A stretch of 64,000 nt of DNA, from NCBI GenBank assembly GCA_943735955.1, contig OX030969.1, positions 2,339,587 to 2,403,586 on the forward strand, in the 5' to 3' direction. The stretch comes from Piscicola geometra. Its lineage: Eukaryota; Annelida; Clitellata; Hirudinida; Piscicolidae. Both the position numbers and the translations under genes were made by a program. Below, piece after piece: positions 1 through 19,313 of this stretch. Numbering within the stretch: position 1 is the stretch's first letter; each line of letters opens with the position of its first letter. The notes below the pieces were generated by a model. That model was not told where the DNA came from. It did no database searches and was given only the letters and a program-made list of their open reading frames with translations.

Positions 1-585
1 GACTGCCTCCAATAATGGTTCCTCTAACAACGTCATCCTTTCGAACAATAGAAGCTCCTCAATAATGTTATTGAAGATAAAATAAACAATAATAATGAAA
101 ATAAAAAATAATTATTTTTATTAATTGTTATAATGATAAATGTTTGAGATATATCTTTTTTATAATTCTATTTTAAATTTGATTTAGAGAAGACTTAAGA
201 TTCTGAACAATTGAAAGGATACCTATATAATAAGGCTGTTTATTATCATTGTTAGTGCACATTTTTTTCATATTAATATTAAGAATAAATTATATCTCAT
301 TCTAATAACAATATCTTTAGTATCTGTACTTTATTATTATTATCTATTTATTATTGTTTCCTATATTATTTTTTTTAAACTTTCCTATATTTATTATTAT
401 TTCCTATATTTATTATTTCCTATATTTATTATTTTTTCCTATATTTATTATTATTTCCTATATTTATTATTATTTTCTATTTTCATTATTATTTTCTATA
501 TTTATTATTATTATTGTTTTTATTATGAAGATTACATTGTTTACAGTCAGTGACGTCATTTGAGAAACTATTAATGGAGGCAGTC
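1..585. mobile_element. MITE-like element with terminal inverted repeats
   Basis: The first 11 bases (GACTGCCTCCA) recur inverted at 575-585. The similarity continues inward with few mismatches for about 24 bp, then a cgtcat/atgacgtc box on each side. The interior is AT-rich with a degenerate TTTATTATTATTTCCTATA array at 340-520. There is no coding capacity. The left end touches the window edge, so the true boundary and any target duplication cannot be seen. Confidence 0.5.
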
Positions 586-1016
586 TGTATTGAGGAATGC
601 CACAAGTTAACCTTGTTATCATTATTATTGTTGTTGTTGTTAATCGTTATTAATATTACTATTCTTCGTTATTATTAATATTCTTCGTTTTAATAATAAT
701 AATTATTATTATTTGTTTTTATCATGAATTTATATTTGTTGCTTTGTCTTACTACCATTTTTGTTTGCAAACAATATTTTTAAGTAATAATAATAACAAT
801 ATAAACAATATAAACAATATTAATAATAATAAATTAATGGTTTGTTGTTCTTTGAATAGTTTTTAATATAGGAAGACCGCTTGAAGTGGGAGTGAACGCA
901 AGAGAGAACTATTGAAGCACCATTTTCATCGTTATCAGCACCACCCTCAACCTCTATCACGTGTTGTTTTTGTTAAAACAAATAATCCAATTAGAAGATC
1001 TTTAAATCATTATTGT

Positions 1017-1185
1017 TATGTGTGTGTGTTTGTTTATGTTTTTGCATGTGTTTATTTTTATGTGTGTGTTTTTATGTGTGTGTTTTTATGTGTGTGTTTT
1101 TATGTGTGTGTTTTTATGTGTGGGTTTTTATGTGTGTGTTTTTATGTGTGTGTTTTTATGTGTGTGTTTTTATGTGTGTTTGTTT
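1017..1185. repeat. TTTTTATGTGTGTG minisatellite
   Basis: About ten imperfect copies of a 14-bp unit. All long ORFs across it are repeat translations (FYVCVFMC). The 100 bp downstream (1186-1310) is more complex and ends in a possible donor (CAGAAG|GTGTAT at 1306/1307), but I cannot assign a protein to it. Confidence 0.85.
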
Positions 1186-1310
1186 GTTGTTTTATCTATG
1201 TATGCGCATCAGAGTGCGATGACGTATGGATGGGGAAGTGGTTTTGGTGGCGTTGATGAAAGAGAACTTCGGCAAACGGTTCAATAACTCGAGGCAATCG
1301 TCAGAAGGTG

Positions 1311-2680
<1,370 letters not shown>

Positions 2681-2796
2681 GAATATCTCTTATTGTCTAA
2701 GCAGAGCTCTCTCGTAGCTCCAATACTGCATCATAATAACCTCACGAGGGCTGTTGTCATCTTGGAGTGCTCGTGGTTCGGTGTGGGCCGGTGCTT

Positions 2797-3357
2797 GGTG
2801 GTGGTGCATGGTGGTGGTGCATGGTGGTGGTGCTTGGTGGTGGTGCATGGTGGTGGTGCATGGTGGTGGTGCATGGTGGTGGTGCATGGTGGTGGTGCAT
2901 GGTGGTGGTGCATGGTGGTGGTGCATGGTGGTGGTGCATGGTGGTGGTGCATGGTGGTGGTGCATGGTGGTGGTGCATGGTGGTGGTGCATGGTGGAGGT
3001 GCGGATAGTAGTTGTGGTTTGTGTTGTGGTAGTAGTTGTGGTTTGTGTTTTGGTAGTAGTTGTGGTTTGTGTTGTAGTAGTAGTTGTGGTTTGTGTTGTG
3101 GTAGTAGTTGTGGTTTGTGTTGTGGTAATAGTTGTGGTTTGTGTTTTGGTTGGTGTTGTGGTAGTAGTTGTGGTAAGTGTTGTGGTAGTAATTGTGGTTA
3201 GTGTTGTGGTTAGTGTTGTGGTAGTAGTTGTGGTTTGTGTTGTGGTAGTAGTTGTGGTTTGTGTTGGGGTAGTAGTTGTGGTTAGTGTTGTGGTAGTAGT
3301 TGTGATAGTAGCTTTGATTAGTTTTGTGGTCGTGGTTGTGATAGTAATTGTGGTTGT
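2797..3357. repeat. Two abutting minisatellites: GTGGTGGTGCAT, then GTAGTAGTTGTGGTTTGTGTTGTG
   Basis: 2797-2999 holds about 17 copies of a 12-bp unit. 3000-3357 holds about 14 copies of a roughly 24-bp unit. A hAT element is inserted in the distal end. No coding exon was recognised beside it. Confidence 0.9.
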
Positions 3358-3365
3358 GGTAAAAT

Positions 3366-4619
<1,254 letters not shown>

Positions 4620-4627
4620 GGTAAAAT

Positions 4628-5816
4628 GTTTGTTAGTTGAGACATAGCCTATGCCGCATAGGTATTTACAGTGGTGCTGAGGCGGCAGTAGTTTTGGTCT
4701 TACTGTTTTTGATAGTAGTCGAAGTGATAATAGTAATGAGATTAAAGATTAAAATATTGATGATAATGATTATAGGAATGGAGGATGTGATAGTAGTTTT
4801 CAATTTACAAAGTTCGTCTGGATAGCAGTGCAAGATGATTGATGGGCGTTCAATTCCGTGAGATTCCAGTGCTCTCCAAGAATAATAATTATTTGTCATG
4901 GAAATGTGGACAAAGAAAACTAAAGTCTGTAAAGTTAAAATGAATATTAAATGAAGAAATAATAAATAATAAACATGAAATAAATTGGAATAAATAAGAT
5001 TGAAACAAATGAGAAGACTTCTTTACTTAAAAAATAACTTAGAAAATTTTAAAGAAAAATAAAAGCGAATTTTGTCACAGTTTACATCTCGGTATTTTCA
5101 AATTACGCTCCCTTCCAGATTTTTTTCTCTTTTTTTTCTTTAGATCTTTTTTATTAGTTTTGCAGATTTGCTTGCCCTTTTTTGGGAAAATTCAATTTTC
5201 GGAATGGAATTTTTCAGCACGTTCTTTTTGAAGAAAAAAAACTCGCAACAACTGAGTAACACACTTTTCTACTTTACCAATTCTGCTTTGGAAATATTTT
5301 TGTTTTTTAAAAAAACTTTAAAAAAATATTTAAAAAATTTAGTTTATTTATATTAAAAAAACTTAAATAACAAAGTATAACGGAAAAGTTTAATTTTTTT
5401 CAAAGTTTACAAAGTTCTAAAATCTACTGAAAAACCGAAAGAATTGAATAAAAATTTTTTTTACAAAATAATAAAAGTAAAAATAGCATTATACAAAGTA
5501 TTGGAAGTTAATATGCGTGGTTCAAAGATTACAGAGAAGATTGACAAAAACAAAGGAAAACTTACTAAAAGCTTTTAAACACCAGAAAACAATTTATAAA
5601 TCTTAAAAGATTATAGAGAATTGTCGAAATAATCGAATAATTTCATAATGGTTTATTTATATTTTTCTCACTTTTATTCATAAATATTTATAAATATTTG
5701 AAATGCATAAAGCACCAGCAAGTAGGAGTGAATGTTTATAGGAATGGCAAAGGCGAGAGAGAGTGAAGGCAGTGTGTGAGAACTGCTGTGTGTACGAATC
5801 AATACGTTGAAGGCAG
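4628..5816. other. AT-rich intergenic sequence, no gene seen
   Basis: Low-complexity A/T-rich sequence with short spurious ORFs. Its last 100 bp (5720-5815) are more complex and G-rich and end CAG|GTGTTGG, resembling an exon edge in front of the following array. None of the three frames there is convincingly coding. Confidence 0.4.
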
Positions 5817-6480
5817 GTGTTGGGAGTGTTGGAGGAGGTTTTGGGAGTGTTGGAGGAGGTGTTGGTGGAGGTGTTGGTGGAGGTGTTGGTGGAGGTGTTG
5901 GTGGAGGTGTTGGTGGAGGTGTTGGAGTGTGTTGGAGGAGGTGTTGGTGGAGGTGTTGGTGGAGGTGTTGGTGGAGGTGTTGGAGTGTGTTGGGAGTGTT
6001 AGTGGAGGTGTTGGTGGAGGTGTTGGAGTGTTGTTGGAGGTGTTGGTGGAGGTGTTAGTGGAGGTGTTAGTGGAGGTGTTGGGAGTGTTGGTGGAGGTGT
6101 TGGGAGTGTTGGTGGAGGTGTTGGAGTGGGCTGGGAGTGTTAGTGAAGGTGTTGGGAGTGTTGGTGGAGGTGTTGGTGGAGGTGTTGGAGTGGGCTGGGA
6201 GTGTTAGTGAAGGTGTTGCAGTGTGTTGCGAGTGTTAGTGGAGGTGTTGGAGTGTGTTGGGAGTGTTAGTGAAGGTGTTAGAGTGTTGGTGGAAGTGTTG
6301 GAATGTGTTGGGAGTGTTAGTGGAGGTGTTAGAATGTTTGTGGAGGTGTTGGAGTGTGTTGGGAGTATTGGAAGAGTTGTTGGAGAAGTTGGAGAAAAGT
6401 GTTGATAAGTGTTGGGAATGTTGAGAAATTTGGGAAAATGTTGTGGGTGCTGGAAGAGTTGACAACATGTTTTAAGTAGT
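5817..6480. repeat. GTGTTGGTGGAG minisatellite, decaying rightward to about 6900
   Basis: Dozens of 12- to 24-bp units built on GGAGGTGTTGG. Each unit carries an AG|GTGTTG that resembles a splice donor. Beyond 6480 the units become too diverged to count. Confidence 0.9.
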
Positions 6481-7334
6481 GATGGGGGTGTTGGGGGAAG
6501 TGTTGGGAAGTAAGTAGAGTTGGAATGAGAAGTTTTAGAAATGCTGGAAAAGTTGTAAAAAGTGTTGGAAGCGTTAGGGGTGTTGGGTAAAATTGTTTTG
6601 TGAAATTTTGGATAAAGGTGTTAGAAGGTGTTAGACGTGTTGAGGAAAGGTATTAATTGGTGTTGGCGAGTGTTGGGGATGTTAGGGAAAATGTAAAAGA
6701 GTTTTGAGTAATGTTGGGAATGATTGGTTGTATTGGGGGATTTCGGAGAAGGTTGAAGGGAGAGGGTGTTAAAGGGTGTGGGAAAGTGTTGGGGATGTTG
6801 GGGGAGCTGAGGAGAAGTTAAAAAAAAGAGACAGTAATGAGGAAGTGTTGAGAAAAAACTGTTGATGCGATTGCTTTTCAGAAAAGACAAATGCGTTTTA
6901 GAAAAAGAGAATTTAGATGAAAAATTAAGAAAGATCTGAAAAAAAATTGTTTGAAGGAGAAGGGAACTAGAGAGAGAAAGTGGTTAAAAAGAGGGTGCTA
7001 GAAGTGATTTGAGACAGAAGAGAGACATTGAGTGGAGAGAGTGGAAATGGCGTGTTAAAGAAATTGTGTGTGGAAAGTGGGAGGTTTCCAATGAAGTGTT
7101 GGAAAGAAGAGTTGATTGGAGGAGGAGGGACGAAAGGAAGATGAGGGAGGAAAGGGGTGGCAAGAGGAAAAAGGAAGGAAGGGGAAGGTGAAGAAAATAA
7201 AAATGAAAATAATGAGAAAAAAATGTTAAATCTAATTGGTAAATTGTTTTAAACAAATAAATACATAATCCTAAAAGTTGTAAAATAGGCTTAATTTATA
7301 TAATCCAGAACAATTAAGTGAATTCTATGTTATG

Positions 7335-7425
7335 GCGATTATCTTTATTGCCAATGCTTTAACGGTTAAGCCACCGATATGTCACCCCATATGTCGTGAG
7401 TTCGATTCCTGCGATCGCCTAGTAA
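7335..7425 (+). repeat. tRNA-derived SINE head (probable)
   Basis: Contains a good RNA polymerase III B box (GTTCGATTCC, about 7402) preceded by a TTAACGGTTAAGCC A-box-like stretch about 35 bp upstream. It is followed by about 90 bp of unrelated sequence and an A/T-rich tail. It does not fold convincingly as a functional tRNA. Confidence 0.45.
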
Positions 7426-7429
7426 CTAA

Positions 7430-11714
<4,285 letters not shown>

Positions 11715-12538
11715 CAGTGTTATTTTCGTAACGTAAACGAAAATGAAAACGACAATTCTGAATAATTGTTCCACGAAAACGGAAATAAAAACTATAATTA
11801 TTTCCAAAATCGATATTGAAATAAAAACTATAATTATTTTCAAAACTAAAATTGAATAAATTTTTATGATATGCCATAAATGCAAATGAGTAATTTAGAT
11901 AAAAACTATAATTATTTTCAAAACGAAAATTGAATAAATTTTTATGATTTGCCATAATATGCAAATGAGTAATTTAGATAAAAACTAGAATTATATTCAA
12001 AATTAAAATTAAGTAAATTTTTATGATATGCCATAATATGCAAATGAATAATTTAGACAAAAATATATGTCTATGTTAAAAACATTATCTTTGGGCTTTA
12101 TAAAAATAGCGCCATTTATAAAACGTTATTTTATAAACGCTTCGTTTTGTGAATTAAATTATCACTTATTTTAATCGTTAATTTTTTATTATATTTCAAA
12201 TTTGTTAGTACTCAATAATTTACGTAATCAATTCATTTAATATTTCAATTGACTGCTAATTTTAAAAACTCATTAGTTGTTAATATACTGTTCTATTTTA
12301 CAGTTTCATATTATGAACAATTAATTTTTTTAGAAATAAAATAATAGTTTTTAAAATTGTAAACTAATATATTTTAAAAACTAAAATGAAAATAAAAACT
12401 TTAATTATTTTCAAAACTGAAACGAAAAGAAAAACTTTAATTATTTTCAAAACGAAAACGAAAATAAAAACTATAATTAATTCCAAAACTAAACTGAAAT
12501 AAAAACTATAATTATTTTATGAAACGAAAATAACACTG
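11715..12538. mobile_element. Non-autonomous hAT element, 824 bp
   Basis: Inverted ends CAGTGTTATTTTCG at 11715 and its complement ending at 12538. Flanking 8-bp duplication CTCACAAA (11707-11714) and CTCACAAG (12539-12546), 7 of 8 matching. The interior contains about three tandem copies of a roughly 75-bp unit with TATGATATGCCATAATATGC (11815-12065) and many AAAACTATAATTATTTTC motifs pointing to both ends. No ORF of note. Confidence 0.85.
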
Positions 12539-12546
12539 CTCACAAG

Positions 12547-14470
12547 AAGATATAAACACACAAACACATAAAAAATAAAAACACATCAAAACAACATAAC
12601 ACATGAACAAAAAAAACATACAAACTAAAACATGAGAATACAAACAAACACATGAACATACAAACATCTAAAAACACAACAAAGGATCAAAACATACATT
12701 AATACATATTTAAAAAAGATACACAGAAAAAACAAGGTTAAATACAAAAAGACAGAAATACCTTATGAGAACAAACATACAAAGAAACTAAAAAGATTTG
12801 TTTGATATAAAATAAGAAACAGATACATGAAAGCCTCGAGAAAGTAAAAAACGGAGATGTAATTAGAAACAGACGCTTAACAAAATAAAAATAATTATTA
12901 ATTATTTGGGAGAAAAAAATTCACATAAAAAACAAAAATTCTAAAAATTGGAGAAAAAGAAAGCAGTTTTATAATTAAGAAAAATACTTTCCATGATAAA
13001 ATGCCGGCAAATTGAACGCTCAGGTGCTGATTGTGTTGTGATGCACTGGTTATTTATTTGTTTTATTGATTTATATAAATATTTGGGAAAAAATTATTGT
13101 AAAGTTTTTTATGAAATTTCTTTAATAGTACTTTTCAAAGAATATAATTGTAAAGTACTCAAAATTCATTTTTTAATTTTTAGTTTTTATCTATACTTTA
13201 TTCAAAGTTTTTTCTTCAAGGTCTGTCTAACTTCACACAGGCTTACCTCTATTTCTTCCTTGCTTTGATCTTGGATTTTTTTTTTTTTATTAGTATTTTT
13301 TGAAATTTATTTTTTAACATGCACAGTGTTACACAACAAATCAAATGACAAAAACCTCCTAATAGATAACAGCAAAAAAACACTGAAAAGCATCAAAAAC
13401 AAAACTTTTTAAAAAGTAGCCCAAACTAAATAAAACGACACTCACTAGCAACAAAAAGGATGCAACATTAATACAACTTTAACAATTAAAACCAACACAC
13501 AAAACAATTTTATTGAAAGATACAGCAGCAACACACTGGTGGAAACCCTCAAAACCCACCCAAAAGATCGACACTTACCCGGATACTAGATTGTTCTGCT
13601 GCAGAAAAGTTAAATACTTATTCCATTTAAACCTCGTCATGACGTTGAAACGCAACTGTAAACACCATGTATAAAACGCACCTAGCATTCGATTGCCAAA
13701 AACAAAACAAAAAATTCAAGATATGAGAACCAAAAAATGTTAATCAGTTTATTAATTTTTTAATAAATAAATGAGTCAAGAAACAATACTTAAAACAGAC
13801 CCAAGAGCAGTGTGTAAGGGAAATGAGACATTCCAGCTCTACCACTAATCCAAAGAAGCCTCTGTTACCTCTTCAGTCTTCCTGCCAACGATACGGCCCT
13901 ACTGCATTGCAGGTTACGTTTTGGCTAATCAAATTTAAAGAGAGATATAGTTATATATATTAATACATTGCGAGTATGTTTAGTTATAGTGACAGCTGTC
14001 TAAAACAAAATTATTTTTTTAAAACTTTAATATTCGAATATTTTTTTAAGTGGGGAGATCCAGATCCCAGTACCCCACCAAGATTGCCCTCCATGCTGGG
14101 TAAGACCTCCGGGATTTGCAGCAATTTGCCGCTCTTGTGTACTAAGACTCAAAGCAACCACTTTCGCATTCGGCTTTTGACAGATGACCCTTTCATGGAA
14201 TAAAGCCGATAAAGTACTTAGATTGAAAACACAGTTTGTTTTAGAGATTAAGTGTTCTTTTCATAGTTTTTTCAACTGGACTATAATTATGTATTTTAAA
14301 CTTTATAATAATAGAATATATAGTATAAATATTGAATAGTTAATTTGAATTGAATTTAATAAGACGTTGTGACGTTTAGTGAGACAAATTTAAAAGTATT
14401 TGAAAGGCAAAGAATAATATTAGATCGAAATGGTCACAAACAGTGCTTCTTTCCACCTTAAATTCTTCAG
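12547..14470. other. AT-rich sequence upstream of the palmitoyltransferase exons
   Basis: ACAAAC-rich low-complexity sequence, then unique AT-rich DNA. The missing 5' exon(s) of the palmitoyltransferase gene should lie here or further left. I could not identify them. Confidence 0.4.
14040..14135 (-). repeat. Fragment of the 20-kb DNA transposon family
   Basis: Minus-strand sequence (CAAATCCCGGAGGTCTTACC and flanks) resembles 20995-21075 (minus) and 63875-63960 (plus). The shared peptide theme is GGDLLQIL-x-GS. Its ends are not visible. Confidence 0.5.
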
Positions 14471-17400
14471 GATTGCCATGAAATAAATGAGACGATGGTT
14501 TTCCGTTTGGATCCGTGCGGAATCGTCTGCATCATCATAGTCTACGGAGCCCTCTTCTACGCAGACTATGTCGTAGTTGTGCACATCATCATGGCCACCA
14601 TGACCGATACGTCAGTTCACTTTTACAGAATGATTTTATCAAAAATTATATTTCAAAACTTGAGCTTCATGCATTAATACCCAATTATTGTATGTCACTA
14701 GTGACTAGCCTCATAGTTTAAGACTTAAACTTTAAGTCTTAAACTTCAAGTCTGCAACAACCATTTTATGTTGAGCACCACGTTCTTCATTGTGAAAATC
14801 TGTCATATTTAAAACTTTTTTTCTGGAAGCTCGTCGCAACAGAATGAGGTCTATCTGGGTTTGGACCGGTCCTGATCTGTAGGTCACCAGGTGGCGAGGC
14901 TTCTTCTTGAAGCAAGAGTTTCCGACTAGTAGCTCGTTTGCCACCGCAAACTCCTAGACTCTTTCACTTTCAGTGTTGCGCTTACCTATTGCATGCCCGC
15001 CATGGACCTCTCTGTAACCACTGGAATCACAACCAATATGTTCGTTCCAGTCCCCGCATACAAATAGTTTTTCTGTGGTTGGTATAATGGCGATGGCAGA
15101 TTGTAACTTTTGGTGAAAACTGTCTTTTTCTGGCAAACTGAGTCCAGATTGAAGGGTACGCAAAAGCAAATATCGTCTTGCTTATTATTATGATTCGCAT
15201 GATGATGGTTCGATCTGAGACCCGGTCTACTGGGATTATCTTTCCTCTCCATTATTTTCTACCATTGGTCTGGGGAATAATTGCATTGGAAAAGCCATTG
15301 CTGCAGCTTCACTTGGGACAACCACCACACCAAATAAAAGGAAGAGACTATGTATCATGCATCCATTTTTCTTTTGAGCACCCTTTAATTCACCAAAATA
15401 AGATAGCAGTATCCCTCCCCTTTGCTTATATATTGTCAAGCAAACATTATAAACAATAAATTTTAATTATTTCTTATAATTGGTTAATTATGACCATCCA
15501 ATCATGCAAGACACACACATACAGACTGGCAGGGGCTGCCAATGTGGTGGTCTTCAACTTGATCATCTTCGCTGTCATCGTCTCACACGCCAGGTACTCT
15601 TTCATTTCGAATTCATCCATCATTCACTCAATCATTTCACATTTCGAATTCATTCATCATTCATCTATTATTTCTATTATTTTTCATGAAGGGTGATTTG
15701 TAAAAAGGGATTATATTTTAAGATTCAGCAAATAAATAGATGGAAAATAACCTATTTATTTATTATTTATGGATTTTTGTGCACATCATTAGGCCTGTGT
15801 TATCTTCTATTTGTGAAATATGTTTGTTCTTCTCTTCTCACCCACTATCTTTCACCACTCATGCACCCCTTCTCTGCTTGTCTTCCTATGGATGTTTTAG
15901 ATATTATTATTATTTTTATTATTATTATTATTATTTTTGTTATTATTATTATTATTTTTGTTCCTATTTTTGTTTTTATTTTATTATTATTAATCTTACC
16001 ACGATGGCAGGTCAGTGCTGACCGATCCAGGAGTGGTGCCCCTGCCTCGCACCAGTCTCGACTTCTCCGACCTGAACTCCGGCCAGAAGACCATCAAGGT
16101 GGGAGGGAAGGGAGGGAGGGATGGGAGAAAGAGGGAGGAGAGAAGGATGAAACGAAGAAGGGGGAGGGTAAGGATGAAAGGAGAGGTGAGGGGAAAAGAA
16201 GGAAAGATGAAAAAGGAAAGAAGGGGGAACAGATGGAGGTTCAGAATAGTCAGGGAGAAGAGGAGAGGAAGAGGGGTTCTTCGGGATACAAGATTGATGA
16301 TGACGTTAAGAAAGGGTAAGAGTGAGGGTTTGTCTGTTGATAATCTCTCAACCTTCACCAAAAACCACTGTTCATTACTCATCCCTCCCAAACTTTTTTT
16401 CTTCATTCCTTCTAACAAACCACCTCTTTTCTATTTAACCACCCCCATTCCCTCCACTTAACCATTTCCCCACTTCCTTTTTTCCACCAAACTCGTCTCT
16501 TGCATCATTCAATCTTTCTCTCTCAACAAAACCAGCCCTCCCTCCACTAAAGCACCACTACTTTCTTCAGAACAAAAAACGACTATCATCATCACCACCA
16601 CCATAACTACCATCATCATCTTTCCCCCCACCACCTCACCTCCTCCACAACTATCATCATCATCATCATCACACCCACCCCCTCAGGACAACGGCTGGAC
16701 AGTGTGTATGAAGTGCGAGACATACCGACCTCCACGCGCCCATCACTGCAGGGTGTGCAGGAGGTGTGTCAGACGCATGGACCACCATTGCCCCTGGTTG
16801 GTTGGTTGGTTGGTTGGGGGGGGGTGGTTGGCTGGTTGGGGGGGGATGGTTGGTTGGTTGATTGGGGGGATGGATGGCTGAGGGGATGGATGGCTGGTTG
16901 GGGGGGATGGTTGGCTGGTTGGGGGGATGGATGGTTGGTTAGAGGGATGGATGGTTGGTTGGTTGGAGGGATGGATGGATGGTTGGCTGGTTGGGGGGGA
17001 TGGTTGGCTGGTTGGTTGGGGGGGGGGATGGTTGGTTGGTTGGCTGGTTGGGGGGGGATGGTTGGTTGGTTGGGGGGGGGGGGATGAATGGTTGGTTGGT
17101 TGTTTGGGATAAACGGTTGGTTGGTTGGTTGGTTGGTTGGTTGGGGGGATGGTTGGTTGGTTGGCTGGTTGGGGGGGATGGTTGGCTGGTTGGTTGGGGG
17201 GATGGATGGCTAGGGGGATGGTTGGTTGGTTGGGGGGATGGTTGGTTGGTTGGGGGGGGGGGATGAATGGTTGGTTGGTTGTTTGGGATAAACGGTTGGT
17301 TGGTTGGTTGGGGGGATGGATGGTTGGTTAGAGGGATGGATGGTTGGTTGGTTGGAGGGGGGGTGAATGGTTGGTTGGTTGGTTGGTTGGGGGGGGGGGG

Positions 17401-19095
17401 GGATGGAAGGTTGGTTGGTTGGGGGGGATGGTTTGTGAGGGTTTTCAGGGTGGAGGTGGTGTGGTGGGAGATGGTGTTGGGGGAGGTGGTTTGAAAGGCA
17501 GGGGCTCGTGGTGGGATTGATAGGAAGGGAGGCTTGTGTGGGATGGTGGCTGAGAGGGTCTGATGGGAGGGAAGTGATGTGTTTTGAAAGGGAGGGTATT
17601 TTGGTGGTTTAATGGGAAGGAAGGAGGGTTGTGGGATGGTATTAAGGGTGAGTAAAGAGGTTTATACAGCACTGTAATAATAGTAGTTTTGGTTTTTGGT
17701 TTTGTGATTATCACTATTATCATCATCCTCATCATCATCATCATCATCATCATCATCACTATGATTATTACAAGGGTCATGTGACCACTTCTAGCACGAG
17801 TTTCCACTGCAGGATCAACAACTGCGTGGGAGAATTCAACCAAAAATACTTCATCCAATTCCTCTTCTATGTCGGTATGTCAAATCATCATCATCACCAC
17901 CATCATCACTACCACCACCATCACCACCATCATCACCACCACCATCACTACCACCACCATCACTTCCATCATCACCACCACCATCACTACCACCACCATC
18001 ATCATCATCATCTTAATCATCACTACCACCATTATCATCACCACTACCATCATCACCACTACCATCACCACCACCATCACCACTACCACGATCATCATCA
18101 CCACCACCACGATCATCACCACCACCACCACCATCATCATCACCATCACCACCATCATCATCATCACCACCAGGCATGGCGTGCTTGTACTGCATCAGTC
18201 TGGTGGCAGCCTCTTGGATCGTGCAGCCGAAGTTGCCGCCACACCACAATGAGAGGATGTGCGTTTGCTGTTTCTTTGTCTTATTATGTTGTGGATGTTT
18301 TGGATATTATTATTATTATTCGTATTAATATCAATTATTATATCTATTATTATAACAATTAGTAGTATTTTTATTTTCTTTTTTATTATTATTATTATTT
18401 TAAAATTATTTGTGTTGTGTTGTCATGAAGGATTTTTATTTTATACTTTTGTTCACAACTATTTGCTCTTATTAACGATATATCTGTCAGAATCATCAAC
18501 AACATCATCATCATCATCATCATTAACGACTTTAAATTCCACTTCATTAGATCTAAAGAAATTGATATTAGACGGTATGAATTCTTCTTAAAATTTCATT
18601 TCATCCATCCATCCATCCATCCATCCATCCATCCATCCGTTCATCCACTTATTCATTCATCCATCCTGCCATGAATCGATCTACTCATCAATCAATCCAT
18701 CTATCTATCCAAAAATCTATCCATCAACCCATCCATTCATCTACAATCCATCAAACATCTACACGCCCATCCATCCAGCCATCAATCAATCCACTCGTCA
18801 ATCCATCTTTTTAATCAATCACCCATCTTCATAAACACATCACTCATCCCACCACACTGTCGTAACCAATGAAACATGTTGTTTAGCTTCAATGTTGCAG
18901 TTGTGCTTTACAATATAATCTTTTTGATTCTATAGTTCAGAGTTTTTGAATTAAATTTTATTTTTTTTCAATACTAATAATAATTCAATAATGTGTTTAT
19001 TGTTTATAAACACCTTATGCTTTGAGTACTAACATCATTCGAATCAATGTCAATCACTCATGATCCTAATCATCATTATCATCATCATCATCGCT

Positions 19096-19129
<34 letters not shown>

Positions 19130-19282
19130 CCATCATCATCGCTATCATCATCATCATCACCACCACACAGTGTACACTCTTGTGTACTGATAATAGAGTC
19201 TCTTCTCTTTGGTCTCTTCGTCATCGCTATTGGCTGTGACCAGGTACACCTGATAATGATGATGATGGTGATTATAATGATA

Positions 19283-19313
<31 letters not shown>

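Noticed and set aside
5776..6207. Trp/Cys/Val/Gly-rich ORFs
   Set aside because: Translation of the GTGTTGGTGGAG minisatellite in all frames.
6984..7256. Ser/Leu/Pro minus ORF and the Arg/Lys/Glu plus ORF at 7009-7191
   Set aside because: Purine-rich GGAAGAGG tract derived from the decaying minisatellite; no motif.
12993..13268. 91-codon Phe/Leu/Tyr-rich ORF resembling membrane segments
   Set aside because: AT-rich composition alone gives this; no motif and no splice-consistent neighbours.
17781..18362. 193-codon His-rich ORF and Met/Val-rich antisense ORFs
   Set aside because: CAT/CAC intronic microsatellite read through from the real exon 17813-17874; splicing with phase match explains the flanks.
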